The notes beneath the pieces were generated by a model. The model saw only the letters and a program-made list of their open reading frames with translations. It searched no databases and was not told the origin of the DNA. 64,000 nucleotides of DNA from Curtanaerobium respiraculi (GTDB taxonomy: Bacteria > Actinomycetota > Coriobacteriia > Coriobacteriales > Eggerthellaceae), in assembly GCF_024609215.1 (NCBI RefSeq), contig NZ_JANIPD030000012.1:186001-250000 (forward strand). The letters run 5' to 3'. Below, piece by piece: positions 52,546-61,521 of the stretch. The stretch's first letter is position 1; each line of letters starts with the position of its first letter. The position numbers and the translations under genes were made by a program.

Positions 52546-53489
52546 TGGAGACGATCGTTTTCAACATCAAGCGCTTCGACGGGAAACGCTCCTGGACGCA
52601 GCGCTACACCTTCCCCTATGAGACGAACACCCTGTTGGGGTGCCTGACGAAGATTCGCGAGGAGCAAGATCCCACGCTCAACTTCATGAGCGCATGCCGC
52701 CACGGCATCTGCGGCAGCTGCGCCATCCAAGTGAACGGCAGCGCCTACCTCGCGTGCGAGACGCAGCTGGACGACCTGCGCAAGACTTACGAGACCGACG
52801 AGTTCGTAATCGAACCGTTGAACAACTTCACCGTCACGCGCGATCTGGTGGTCCAATTCGAGGACAAGGCCGAGCAGATGAAGAAGATCATGCCCTGGAT
52901 GTGCGAGCGCGAGGGTCGCGCCGACAACACCCAGAGCCCCCGAGATTTCGCGAAGTACTCCAAGGCAACCGACTGCGTGCTGTGCGGTAGCTGCGCCTCC
53001 GAGTGCCGCGAGCTCGCCTTCGACGATGGCACGTACCTGGCTCCGTTCATGATGAACAAAGCCTACCGCTTCATCGCGGACAGCCGCGACGGCGCCTCGG
53101 AAGAGCGCGTCATGGCGGTGTTGGACAACAATCTGTGGAAATGCATCCACTGCCAGCAATGCACGAGCAAGTGCCCCAAGGAAATCCCCATCGCGGAGGA
53201 GATCTCGTTCATCCGCCGCATGGTGCTGGAAATGGGCGAAACCAAGAGCCTGGGCGCGAAGCACGCGTACGTCTTCTATAACAACGCCCATGACAAGGGC
53301 ATGCTCGACGAGATGCAGCTCGCCGTCAAGACCGAGGGCCTCATGGCGAACGCGAAGAACCGCGTTCCCTTCGCGGTGCGCATGGTCACGTCCGGGAAGC
53401 TCAACCCGTTCCACCATGTGAAGGCCGTGAATGGGATCGAGGGCGTGCGCACGCTGTTCGAATACGCGAAAACGATGAAGGAGGACTAG
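52545..53489 (+). CDS. Fumarate reductase / succinate dehydrogenase iron-sulfur subunit
   Basis: 314 aa. Electron-transfer subunit with three clusters: CRHGICGSCAIQVNG (plus a later Cys) for [2Fe-2S], CVLCGSCASECRE for [4Fe-4S] and CIHCQQCTSKCPKEIP for the [3Fe-4S]/[4Fe-4S] site. Its ATG overlaps the flavoprotein stop by one base. The C-terminal about 70 residues after the last cluster are longer than in classic SdhB, as is common in type-E complexes, where they contact the CCG subunit. Confidence 0.95.
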   Translation: METIVFNIKRFDGKRSWTQRYTFPYETNTLLGCLTKIREEQDPTLNFMSACRHGICGSCAIQVNGSAYLACETQLDDLRKTYETDEFVIEPLNNFTVTRDLVVQFEDKAEQMKKIMPWMCEREGRADNTQSPRDFAKYSKATDCVLCGSCASECRELAFDDGTYLAPFMMNKAYRFIADSRDGASEERVMAVLDNNLWKCIHCQQCTSKCPKEIPIAEEISFIRRMVLEMGETKSLGAKHAYVFYNNAHDKGMLDEMQLAVKTEGLMANAKNRVPFAVRMVTSGKLNPFHHVKAVNGIEGVRTLFEYAKTMKED

Positions 53490-53491
53490 CC

Positions 53492-54385
53492 ATGGCAGGG
53501 AAGCAACTCCGTTACGCTTTCTTCCCCGGGTGCACGTTGGAATCGGCGGTGGCGGAACTGAAGGTCGCCACTGAACTGACCTGCAAGAAGCTGGGCATCG
53601 AATTGGTGGAGATCGATGGCTGGACGTGCTGCGGCGCCTCCCAGATCCAGGACATCGATGCCAACGTCGGCCTGTTGATCAACGCCCGCAACATCGCGCT
53701 CGCCGAGAAGCAGGGGTTCGACAAGATCCTGACCGTGTGCAACACCTGCACGCTCATGCTGCGCAACGCGAAGAGGCAACTTGACGAGAACCCCGAGCTG
53801 AAGGCGAAGGTCAACGAGGGTCTCGCGAAGATCGGCCTGGAGTACCGAGGCACCGCCGAGATCACGCATTATCTATGGGTGCTCGTCGAGGATTACGGCT
53901 TGGAGAAGCTGGCATCGAAGGTCAGCCGCCCGCTTCGCGATATGAAGGTTGCCAACTTCTACGGCTGCCATATCCTGCTCCCCCCGAAGATCATGGGGTT
54001 CGAGGACGAGCGCAACCCCCGCAGCATGGAGATGCTCGCGGAGGCGTGCGGCGCGCGGAGCATCGACTTCGAGCAGCGGTTGGGGTGCTGCGGCTTCCAT
54101 TCCATCTACCCGGCGGAAGTGGAGGCGGAGAAATCGTGCGGAGCCATCGAGTTGGTTGCGCGCAAGCAGGGCGCCGATTGCGTCGTAACCCCCTGCCCGC
54201 TGTGCCATATGGCGCTCGACATGTGGCAGGCCGACTCCCAGAAGTACTACAAGGAAGACATCACCATGCCGATCATCCATGTGCCTCAGCTCGTGGGTCT
54301 GGCGCTGGGTTTCAGCCCGCAGGAGATGTCGATCAACCATCATATCGTCAGCGCGATGCCGATGCTGAAGAAGAAGCTTGCATAA
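53492..54385 (+). CDS. CCG-domain subunit of the type-E fumarate reductase (SdhE/MfrE-like)
   Basis: 297 aa. Replaces the transmembrane cytochrome b anchor of classical enzymes. Two CCG (heterodisulfide reductase subunit B-like) motifs: about residues 45-90 (DGWTCCGASQ plus CNTCTLML), and about 190-250 (QRLGCCGFHSIYP plus TPCPLCHMAL). Such domains bind noncubane [4Fe-4S] clusters and probably take electrons from menaquinol or methylmenaquinol. It starts 2 bases after the Fe-S subunit. No membrane anchor gene follows, so membrane association is peripheral, through this subunit (inference). Confidence 0.93.
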   Translation: MAGKQLRYAFFPGCTLESAVAELKVATELTCKKLGIELVEIDGWTCCGASQIQDIDANVGLLINARNIALAEKQGFDKILTVCNTCTLMLRNAKRQLDENPELKAKVNEGLAKIGLEYRGTAEITHYLWVLVEDYGLEKLASKVSRPLRDMKVANFYGCHILLPPKIMGFEDERNPRSMEMLAEACGARSIDFEQRLGCCGFHSIYPAEVEAEKSCGAIELVARKQGADCVVTPCPLCHMALDMWQADSQKYYKEDITMPIIHVPQLVGLALGFSPQEMSINHHIVSAMPMLKKKLA

Positions 54386-54392
54386 GGCGATC

Positions 54393-54426
54393 GGGGCCGC
54401 CACGCTTCTCGCGATGCGGCGGCCCC
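54393..54426 (+). terminator. GC-rich hairpin after the fumarate reductase operon
   Basis: 9-bp perfect stem GGGGCCGCC / GGCGGCCCC (54393-54401 with 54418-54426), without a T run. Confidence 0.45.
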
Positions 54427-54454
54427 GCCGAACATTCGCAAGGGGATGATATCC

Positions 54455-54949
54455 ATGGCCGATATGCACGACAAAGAGGCGTTTCGGGAAACCGTCGATG
54501 AGCTGCGCCAGCATATGGAAGAGGAAGGCGAGCTGGATGAGCCGTTTTCCGGGGAGGCCATCGAGGCGTTCATGAGCTTGCCGGTGAAGCTGACGCGGAA
54601 ACCGGGCGATACGCGCTATTTCGCGGTCCCATCGAACGAGGATTGGATTCACGATGCGCTTGACGAGGTGCAGATCATCCCGGGCGTGCTTTACGCCTCG
54701 GACGAGCCGTTCATCGCCGAATCGCTCGATTTGACCGGGTATTTCCAGGCGGACGATACCGGTGCCTGGGTGGCGGTGGTATCGGGCGAGGTGCCTGTGG
54801 ATGCGGACGCCGACGATGCGGACTGGCAATCCGACCTGCTCGGGTTCCCGGAAATCGTCCGGCAATACGAGGAGGCCCTGGTCGATCCCCGCTATCGGCA
54901 CCTGATCGAGCAAGCGGCCATGGAACGCGCTGCGAGAGGCGCGATGTAA
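54455..54949 (+). CDS. Acidic protein of unknown function
   Basis: 164 aa, soluble, strongly acidic (DELRQHMEEEGELDEPF, PVDADADDADWQS). The ATG at 54455 has AGGGG at a good distance; the ATG at 54446 is too close to the same site. Compact all-alpha/beta pattern without a recognised domain. It is between the fumarate reductase operon and larA and may belong to either transcript. Confidence 0.62.
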   Translation: MADMHDKEAFRETVDELRQHMEEEGELDEPFSGEAIEAFMSLPVKLTRKPGDTRYFAVPSNEDWIHDALDEVQIIPGVLYASDEPFIAESLDLTGYFQADDTGAWVAVVSGEVPVDADADDADWQSDLLGFPEIVRQYEEALVDPRYRHLIEQAAMERAARGAM

Positions 54950-54989
54950 TTCGGGGAAATGTACAGTACAATACCTGGAGGAGCAGTCC

Positions 54990-56243
54990 ATGAAGATAGA
55001 AGTTGGATACGACAATACCGTGCAAACCTGCGAGATCGCAGGCAAGAACCTCATGGGGATCATGAAGGCCAATGATGTCGTGTACGATCTCGTCGGTACG
55101 GAGGAGGTCGAGCGCGCTCTGGCCGACCCCATCGAAAGCGCACGCCTGAGCCGGATCGTCAAACCCGGCGAGAAGGTCGCCATCATCTCGAGCGATATCA
55201 CCCGCCCCATCCCCACATGGGAGGTTCTTCCCCCCGTGCTTGACGAGCTGTATGCCGCTGGCGTCGCGAAAGAGGACGTGTCCCTGGTGTTGGCGCTGGG
55301 CAGCCATCGCAAGCATACCGAGGACGAGAAGAAGCGCCTTGCCGGCGCGCGCGCCTATGGCGAGATCCTCGTCATCGATTCCCTCGACGAGGAGATGGTA
55401 TCGTTCGGGAAGACCAAGGCGGGCACCCCCATCGACATCAACAAAACCGTGGCCGAGGCGGACCGCCGCATTCTCTTGGGGAACGTCGAATACCATTATT
55501 TCGCCGGATATTCGGGCGGCGTGAAAGCGATCATGCCGGGTGTGTCCACGCCCGATGCCATCGCATGCAACCATTCGCTCATGGTCGACCCCTTGGCGTG
55601 CGCGGGCAACCTTGAGACCAATCCCGTGCGCATCGACATCGAGGAGGCCGGCGCACGCGTGGGGGCCGATTTCATCGTCAACGTCGTGTTGGACGAAGAG
55701 AAGCGCATCATCCGGGCGTGCGCCGGGCATCCCGTGGCGGCGCATCGCGCGGCTTGCAGATTCCTCGATACGCTGTACCGCATCGACATCCCGCACCGCG
55801 CCGATATCGTCATCGATTCGCAGGGCGGCTCGCCGAAGGACCTCAACCTCTATCAAACGCAGAAAGCACTGGACAATTCGAAATACGCGGTGAAGACCGG
55901 CGGCGTCGTCATACTCGTGGGCTGCTGCAAAGAGGGTCTGGGCAACAAGAACTTCCAGGATTGGATGCACGAGGCCGAGCAGCCGCAGGATGTGATCGAC
56001 CATCTGAAGCGCGAATTCAAGCTGGGCGGCCACAAGGCCAGCGCGGTCGCGAAGATCCAGGTGCTCGCCGATGTGTATCTGGTCAGCGACCTCGATCCCG
56101 AGCTCGCACGGGACTGCTTCTTCACCCCGTTCGCGAATCTGCAGGACGCCTACGACGCCGCACTTGGTAAGATGGATGCCGATGCACAGGTGCTTGTGAT
56201 GCCGCACGGCGGGTCGACCGTCCCCCACGTCGCCGGGGAATAA
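54990..56243 (+). CDS. larA: Nickel-pincer-type lactate racemase family protein (LarA-like)
   Basis: 417 aa. LarA enzymes racemise or epimerise 2-hydroxyacids using a nickel-pincer nucleotide. Family pattern: SSDITRPIPTWEVLP, LALGSHRKHT (with the His/Arg of the active site) and YFAGYSGGVKAIMPG, where the Lys of VKAIMPG aligns with the cofactor-bound Lys184 of LarA. GGSPKDLNLYQTQKAL and the C-terminal region complete the fold. The cofactor-synthesis genes larBCE are not adjacent. The LarA family has several subtypes, so the true substrate may be another 2-hydroxyacid such as malate. Confidence 0.85.
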   Translation: MKIEVGYDNTVQTCEIAGKNLMGIMKANDVVYDLVGTEEVERALADPIESARLSRIVKPGEKVAIISSDITRPIPTWEVLPPVLDELYAAGVAKEDVSLVLALGSHRKHTEDEKKRLAGARAYGEILVIDSLDEEMVSFGKTKAGTPIDINKTVAEADRRILLGNVEYHYFAGYSGGVKAIMPGVSTPDAIACNHSLMVDPLACAGNLETNPVRIDIEEAGARVGADFIVNVVLDEEKRIIRACAGHPVAAHRAACRFLDTLYRIDIPHRADIVIDSQGGSPKDLNLYQTQKALDNSKYAVKTGGVVILVGCCKEGLGNKNFQDWMHEAEQPQDVIDHLKREFKLGGHKASAVAKIQVLADVYLVSDLDPELARDCFFTPFANLQDAYDAALGKMDADAQVLVMPHGGSTVPHVAGE

Positions 56244-56249
56244 CCCGCC

Positions 56250-57359
56250 ATGCCGACATACACTCCGGCGGGAGCCGCGCATTCACGCGGCGCGGGGGCG
56301 CTTGCCTGGGGAAGGAGCTTCTTGCTTCGAAAGACCGGTCTGAATGAGCGTTCCCTTACATTCGTCTGCGCGAGTTTGGGGCTGGCCCTGATGTTCTCGG
56401 GCATATGGCTGGGCGATGCCCAATTCGTGAAGGCGATCAACGTCGACCAGCCCGTACTGGCGATGCGTCTCTTCTCCGCGGCCATCTACGGCATATTCCT
56501 GCTCTCCGTGAGCATGCGCCTGAGAAAGCGCACCATGGTGCTGCTGACGTTCTTCGGCGGGGCTTCGCTTATCGGCTTGGTGGGCTATCTTGCCGCGCTG
56601 CTCATCGTGTTCGCATGGCACCCCGACGATTCCGGTATGCTCCTCTTCGGTTTCGGCCTGTCGAAGCTGATGGGGGCTCCCTTGTCCGTGGGGCTCGTGT
56701 GCGTCTTCTCGCAGCTGGACCGCGCGGATGGGTTCAGGGCTTCCGTCATCGGCATGCTCGGCGCGTTCCTCTGCTATTCGGGTTTGGAAGAGTTCGCTTT
56801 GGTCGGGCGCCTCCCGATGAATGTCGATGCCTCAATCGCCATGCTGTTGCTGATGGTCGCCTGCGCCTTGGGCATGCTGGGGATGAACGACACCGTGAAG
56901 AATTCGGTGGATCCCGACGAGGCGGGCGTGGTGACCGGCAACGTCGTGCGGCGCCCCCTGCGCCAAGTGGTCACGCCGGGCGTGATCATCATGATGCTCG
57001 TCTCGGCGATGATGCTCGGGTATTTGCGAAGCGCCTTCGCCGGGCTGGACGTTCATATGCAGCCGTCGGCGGTGGCGGGCATCGTAACGCTGCTCGTCGT
57101 CGCATTCCTCTGGCGCGGCATGCGCTTGTCCCATGTGTTCAACACCGCGATCGTGCTGGTGGGCGTGGGGGTGCTTCTATCTCCGGTGATCAATGCGATT
57201 TCTCCCAACGCGGATGCGATCATATGCAATCTTGCCACCGCGCTGTTCGAAGTGGTCACGTGGTCGCTTGTCGTATGGACGGCCCATAACAGCATCGAGT
57301 TGCTCTCGGCGGCAACCGGGATGAGGTTCCTGACCACCACGGCCACCTTCTGGGCATGA
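56250..57359 (+). CDS. Membrane portion of a LuxR-type regulator (separated by a frame change)
   Basis: 369 aa, about 10-11 transmembrane segments. It corresponds to the N-terminal membrane domain of the large LuxR proteins of Eggerthellaceae, which normally run on into a C-terminal HTH in one chain. Here the frame stops at 57359 and the rest of the gene continues in the -1 frame from the overlapping ATGA at 57356. That may be a one-base loss (pseudogene) or a real split into two coupled genes. Such regulators normally control the adjacent transporter or reductase, here the DASS gene downstream. Confidence 0.68.
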   Translation: MPTYTPAGAAHSRGAGALAWGRSFLLRKTGLNERSLTFVCASLGLALMFSGIWLGDAQFVKAINVDQPVLAMRLFSAAIYGIFLLSVSMRLRKRTMVLLTFFGGASLIGLVGYLAALLIVFAWHPDDSGMLLFGFGLSKLMGAPLSVGLVCVFSQLDRADGFRASVIGMLGAFLCYSGLEEFALVGRLPMNVDASIAMLLLMVACALGMLGMNDTVKNSVDPDEAGVVTGNVVRRPLRQVVTPGVIIMMLVSAMMLGYLRSAFAGLDVHMQPSAVAGIVTLLVVAFLWRGMRLSHVFNTAIVLVGVGVLLSPVINAISPNADAIICNLATALFEVVTWSLVVWTAHNSIELLSAATGMRFLTTTATFWA

Positions 57360-58054
57360 TCGCGGTGTTCGTGGGAGGCGTCGTGGGGCCGGGGGATTCC
57401 GTTCCGCTGACCGCGGGGATGATCCTCATATTCATATACATCGCAACGCTGCTGTATTTCCTGAGCAACCCCCTGAAGGCCGCTCCGCTGATGAGCGATT
57501 ACGAAACCGAAGCCCGTTTGAGCCAAATGCCGCCCGCAATCGGCGCCACGGCGAGGGAGGAACCTGCCGGGGATGCGCCGGAAGATGTATCCGAAGGCGA
57601 TGCGGTTCCCGCCGAGCACGAGTCCGCCGAGGCGGAGGTCGTCGCCCGGTATTGGGACCAACCCTGCCAAACGATCGCCGATACCTATAAGCTCACCCCG
57701 CGCGAGCTGGATGTTCTGAAGGAGATCGCCCGCGGATACACGCTGGCGACCATGGAGGAGCACCTGTTCATTTCCCGCAACACCATGAAGATGCATATGC
57801 GGCATATCTACACCAAGCTTGACACCCACAACCGGCAGGATGTCATCGATATGGTGGAGACGATGGGCCAGCTTCGGGGGTTTCCGGCTTTTCCGCCCAC
57901 AACCGGCAGGATGTCATCGATATGGTGGAGACGGTCCGATCGCAGCAGCAGAAGTGAGCGGTCGCACGCCTCTCGGTTGATTTCCCATCGAGCGGCAGGT
58001 CCCGTTCTCGTGTCCCCAAGGGTGTTTTTTACGTTTCTCCAGTTCAAATCATAA
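57356..58054 (+). CDS. HTH portion of the split LuxR-type regulator, C-terminus altered by repeat insertion
   Basis: 232 aa as it now reads. One transmembrane segment (ILIFIYIATLLYFLS), an acidic linker, then a LuxR HTH: LTPRELDVLKEIARGYTLAT followed by SRNTMKMHMRHIYTKLDTHN. The normal C-terminus would be RQDVIDMVETVRSQQQK and a stop at 57957. Instead, 71 extra bases (a 33-base repeat copy plus a second 38-base copy of 57825-57862) shift the frame, replacing the end with about 65 unrelated residues up to 58054. The DNA-binding helix itself remains complete. Confidence 0.66.
   Translation: MIAVFVGGVVGPGDSVPLTAGMILIFIYIATLLYFLSNPLKAAPLMSDYETEARLSQMPPAIGATAREEPAGDAPEDVSEGDAVPAEHESAEAEVVARYWDQPCQTIADTYKLTPRELDVLKEIARGYTLATMEEHLFISRNTMKMHMRHIYTKLDTHNRQDVIDMVETMGQLRGFPAFPPTTGRMSSIWWRRSDRSSRSERSHASRLISHRAAGPVLVSPRVFFTFLQFKS
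57825..57933. repeat. Short repeat inserted between 38-base direct duplications, inside the LuxR gene
   Basis: 57825-57862 and 57896-57933 are identical (38 bases, CCCACAACCGGCAGGATGTC... to GGAGACG). Between them lie 33 bases, GCCAGCTTCGGGGGTTTCCG-like, that match the repeat cluster at 45990-46275. Total gain of 71 bases is not a multiple of three. Confidence 0.8.
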
Positions 58055-58123
58055 AACACCCTTCCGGTGCGTTTCGAAGTCCTGCCCCGTTGCCTAGCAT
58101 GTTCCCATATCGAAGGAGGGCAT

Positions 58124-59670
58124 ATGCGACATTCGATGCGGGAGATGGGGCCCGGCGCGCAAGAGGCGTTCGACCGGAAGAGGAAATCCTTGGGCATCGT
58201 GCTGGGCCCGCTCCTCGCCCTCGCCATCTTGGCCTGCCCCATTGCCGGGCTCCAGCGGGATGCGCATATGCTGCTTGCGATAATGGCCCTGGTCTGCACA
58301 TGGTGGATCACCGAGCCGATCCCCATTCCCGTGACGTCGCTGCTCGGCCCCGTGCTGTGCGTGGTCTCAGGCGTGTCCAGCGCCCCCTCGGCGCTCGCGT
58401 CCTTCGCGAATCCCATGATCTTCCTGTTCATGGGCGGTTTCATGTTGGCGGCCGCCATGACAAGGCACGGGCTCGATCGACGGTTCGCCTACGCGCTGCT
58501 TTCCACCAAATGGGTGGGTTCGAACCCGCGGCGCATCTTCCTGACGATCGGCGTGGCGACCGCGCTCTGCTCGGGGTGGATTTCGAATACCGCGACGGCT
58601 GCGATGATGCTCCCCATCGCGCTCGGGCTGCTCGACGCCCTGCGGGAGATGTTCGCGGCGAACGGACGCGCCATCGATTTGAAGACGTATAAATATGCAA
58701 CCGGTCTGATGCTGATCACCGCGTATTCCGCCTCCATTGGCGGCGTCCTCACGCCCATAGGCACCCCGCCGAACCTGATCATGGTCGGCTTCTTGGAAAC
58801 GATGGCGAACGTCCACATCTCGTTCTTCGAATGGATGGTGTGGGGATTTGCCGCCATGGCCGCCTATTTCGCCATCGCGGTGTTCGTGGTGTACCGCATG
58901 TTCCCCGCAGATGTCACTTCGATCGAGGGCGCCGATGCGATTATCGCCCGCCGCCGCGCGGAACTGGGCCCGTGGACCCAGGGCCAGCGGAACGCACTGC
59001 TCGCCTTCGCGGTGGCGGTCGCCCTCTGGATCGCCCCCGGGCTTCTCAGCCTGATATTCGGGTCTGAGAGCAGCCAGGTGAGCATATGCAACGCCCTCTT
59101 CCCCGAATCCGTCGCCGCCCTCATCGCCGCCCTCATGCTGTTCTTCCTGCCGACGAAGGACGAGCGGGGCGCGCGCGTTCCCACGCTGCCTTGGAAGGAC
59201 GCGGTGGAAGGGGTCGATTGGGGCACGTTGATCCTGTTCGGCGGCGGCCTTTCGCTGGGGAGCATGATGTATGCGACGGGCTTGTCGGAATGGGTGGGCG
59301 CGAGCATCGTCGGCATGCTGGGCGGAGCGCCGACCGAAGTGGCCATCAGGCGACCTTCTGCGTGCTCGCGTTGCTGATGAGCGAGTTGACGTCCCATACG
59401 GCGGCGACGAACATGGTTGGGCCGCTTGCCATCACCACGGCGATTGCCGCGGGAATGAGCCCCGTGCCCGTCGCGGTAGGGGTGGCGCTTTCCGCGTCGC
59501 TGGGGTTCATGCTCCCGGTTTCGACGCCGCCGAACGCCATCGTGTACGCGAGCGGCTACATCCCGATCACCAAGATGATCAAGGCGGGATTCGTGATCGA
59601 CCTCGTCGGCATTGCCGCCGTGACCATCCCGCTCGTGCTTTTGGTGGTCAGCGTAGTCGTCGCTTTGTGA
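58124..59670 (+). pseudogene. DASS-family anion transporter, broken by a frameshift near 59350
   Basis: The first frame (58124-59377, about 417 aa) carries the N-terminal part: WWITEPIPIPVTSLLGPVL, the SNTATAAMMLPIALGLLDAL signature, and IGTPPNLIMVGFLE. It then runs out at ATEVAIRRPSACSRC and stops. The rest of the family sequence (FCVLALLMSELTSHTAATNM, GFMLPVSTPPNAIVYASGYI) continues in another frame to 59670. A single-base loss at about 59347-59353 explains it. ATG 58124 has AAGGAGG upstream. Intact, it would be a Na+:dicarboxylate/anion carrier of about 515 residues. It may be a sequencing error, but the adjacent LuxR gene is also damaged. Confidence 0.78.
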
Positions 59671-59810
59671 CGGGCGGTTGGCTGGGCGATACGGTCCCGC
59701 CGCGTTCCGCGTGGCTTCCCCGCATGCTCATCGGGGCGGAAGGATGAGTTCCCGATCGGCCAAAAGGCCCATGCCGCGCGTTCTCCCCGAGCTCCTGTCG
59801 CAGCGGGCCG

Positions 59811-61172
59811 TTAATCGCCGGTGCGTTGCGCGATGGGCACGTAGGCCAATTGGGACTGACGCGTGCTCTTGTAAGCGGGGCGGATGATGCGCTTCCCGGT
59901 CGAGATCTCCTCGAAGCGATGCGCGGCCCATCCCGCGAAGCGGGCGCAGGCAAACAGCGGCGTGAACATATCGCCGGGGATGCCCAGCATGTTGTACACG
60001 AAGCCGGAGTACATGTCCACATTGGCGCACATGTCCTTCTTCGTGCCCTTCTCGCGCAGGATCACCTCGGGCGAAAGCCGCTCGATGCTTTCGAGCAGCT
60101 TGAACTCGGGTTCGAATTCCGTTCCTGCGGCGAGCTTGCTGGCATACTGCTTCAATATGACGGCGCGCGGATCGCTTTTCGTATAGACCGCGTGTCCCAT
60201 GCCGTATACCAGGCCTGAGTGGTCATAAGCCTGCTTGTTCACGATCTTCGCCAGGTAGTCGGCTACCTCGTCATCGTTGCTCCAGTCCTTCACATGCTCT
60301 TTGATGTCCGTCTGCATGGCGCGCACCTGGTGGTTTGCCCCGCCGTGCTTGCGGCCCTTCAGCGAGCCGATCGCCGCCGAGTAGGCGGAATACGGGTCGG
60401 TGTCGGAGGATGAGAGCACGCGGCAGGTGAACGTGGAGTTGTTGCCGCCGCCGTGTTCCGCGTGCAGGCACAGGATGATGTCGAGTATGCGGGCCTCTTC
60501 GGGCGTGAACTGGCGATCCGGGCGGAGCATGGAGAGGATCGTCTCCGCGGTCGACTGCCCCTTGATGTACGGATGGATGATCATGCTGCCGCCGAAGTAG
60601 CGGGATTGGAGCGCGTAGTATGCCAGAACCGCCGCGCGGGGCACGCGGGAGATCAGGGAGATCGCCGTATGGATCTCGTGCTCGATCGAGCGGTCCTCCG
60701 GATGCTCGTCGTAAGCGTACAGCAGCAGGATGCACCGCTGTAGCACGTTCATGATGTCGAGCGGCGTCTGCTTCATGATGATGCTCGCCGTGAAGCCGTC
60801 GGGCAGGTCGCGCTCGGATTCGAGCACCTCGTTGAAGCGGTCGAGCTGATCCTGCGTGGGCAGGTGCCCCGCCAAAAGCAGGAACACGACTTCCTCGAAG
60901 TTGTAGCGCCGTTCCGGCCCCTCGGTGCCGATGAGATCGTAGATGTCGTACCCGCGGAAGGTGAGCCTGCCCTCGTCGGGGATCTTGTCGGATTCGCTGA
61001 CGACGTAGCCGTGCACGTTGGAGATGTTCGTGATGCCGGCGATGACGCCCGATCCATTCGAGTTGCGCAGTCCTCGTTTGACGTTGTAGCGCTGGTACCA
61101 GGAAGGGTCGATGTGATTGACCGTATCGAACGTCCGGTACAGTTCGAGTCTTTTCTCTTCTTCCGTTTGCAT
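59811..61172 (-). CDS. gltA: Citrate synthase
   Basis: 453 aa. Condenses acetyl-CoA and oxaloacetate to citrate. Catalytic His in HAEHGGGNNSTF, second His in GLVYGMGHAVYTKSDPRA, and Asp in KKDMCANVDMYSGFVYNMLG, all conserved. Start is ATG 61172 (MQTEEEKRLEL); a GTG 9 bases upstream is crowded against the ribosome-binding site. Length and the N-terminal about 60 residues fit the type of enzyme seen in Coriobacteriia and Clostridia. In an organism with an incomplete TCA cycle it supplies 2-oxoglutarate for biosynthesis (inference). Stand-alone on the minus strand. Confidence 0.95.
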   Translation of the reverse strand: MQTEEEKRLELYRTFDTVNHIDPSWYQRYNVKRGLRNSNGSGVIAGITNISNVHGYVVSESDKIPDEGRLTFRGYDIYDLIGTEGPERRYNFEEVVFLLLAGHLPTQDQLDRFNEVLESERDLPDGFTASIIMKQTPLDIMNVLQRCILLLYAYDEHPEDRSIEHEIHTAISLISRVPRAAVLAYYALQSRYFGGSMIIHPYIKGQSTAETILSMLRPDRQFTPEEARILDIILCLHAEHGGGNNSTFTCRVLSSSDTDPYSAYSAAIGSLKGRKHGGANHQVRAMQTDIKEHVKDWSNDDEVADYLAKIVNKQAYDHSGLVYGMGHAVYTKSDPRAVILKQYASKLAAGTEFEPEFKLLESIERLSPEVILREKGTKKDMCANVDMYSGFVYNMLGIPGDMFTPLFACARFAGWAAHRFEEISTGKRIIRPAYKSTRQSQLAYVPIAQRTGD

Positions 61173-61521
61173 GGGCTGCACGTCCTTTCAGATGGGGTTC
61201 GCGCAAGTGTAGCGCATGGGGGCCGGTGCCGGACAGCGAAGTGCGAGTTGTTAACCTACTCGAAAACTTGCCGGAGACGATGCCGTGGCCGGACGGGGCG
61301 CCTGCGATGGGCGGGGAGGCCCTGCGCTCTCCGGCCGAGCCCGCCCCGGGCGCAGGAACCGCGGTTTCCGCGTATCACCGCATGGGCGTCCTCAGCTGCT
61401 GTCGGGGCGTTCTCCGAGGCGGCCAGCCTCAGCTCCCCGAAACCTCGATGCTGGACCCGACGGCAGAGCATCGTCCGGCTCGTTTGCATGCGGTCGATTC
61501 CGGCTGCGACGAGGCCGCCCG
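61173..61521. other. 348-base gap without a gene
   Basis: Between gltA and the small membrane protein gene. It contains no ORF with coding character and no repeat that I can find; part of it is probably the 3' region of the minus-strand ispE operon and the gltA promoter. Confidence 0.4.

Noticed and set aside
57340-57370. Programmed -1 frameshift in the LuxR gene
   Set aside because: There is no slippery heptamer or downstream pseudoknot; ATGA coupling or a one-base loss is simpler.
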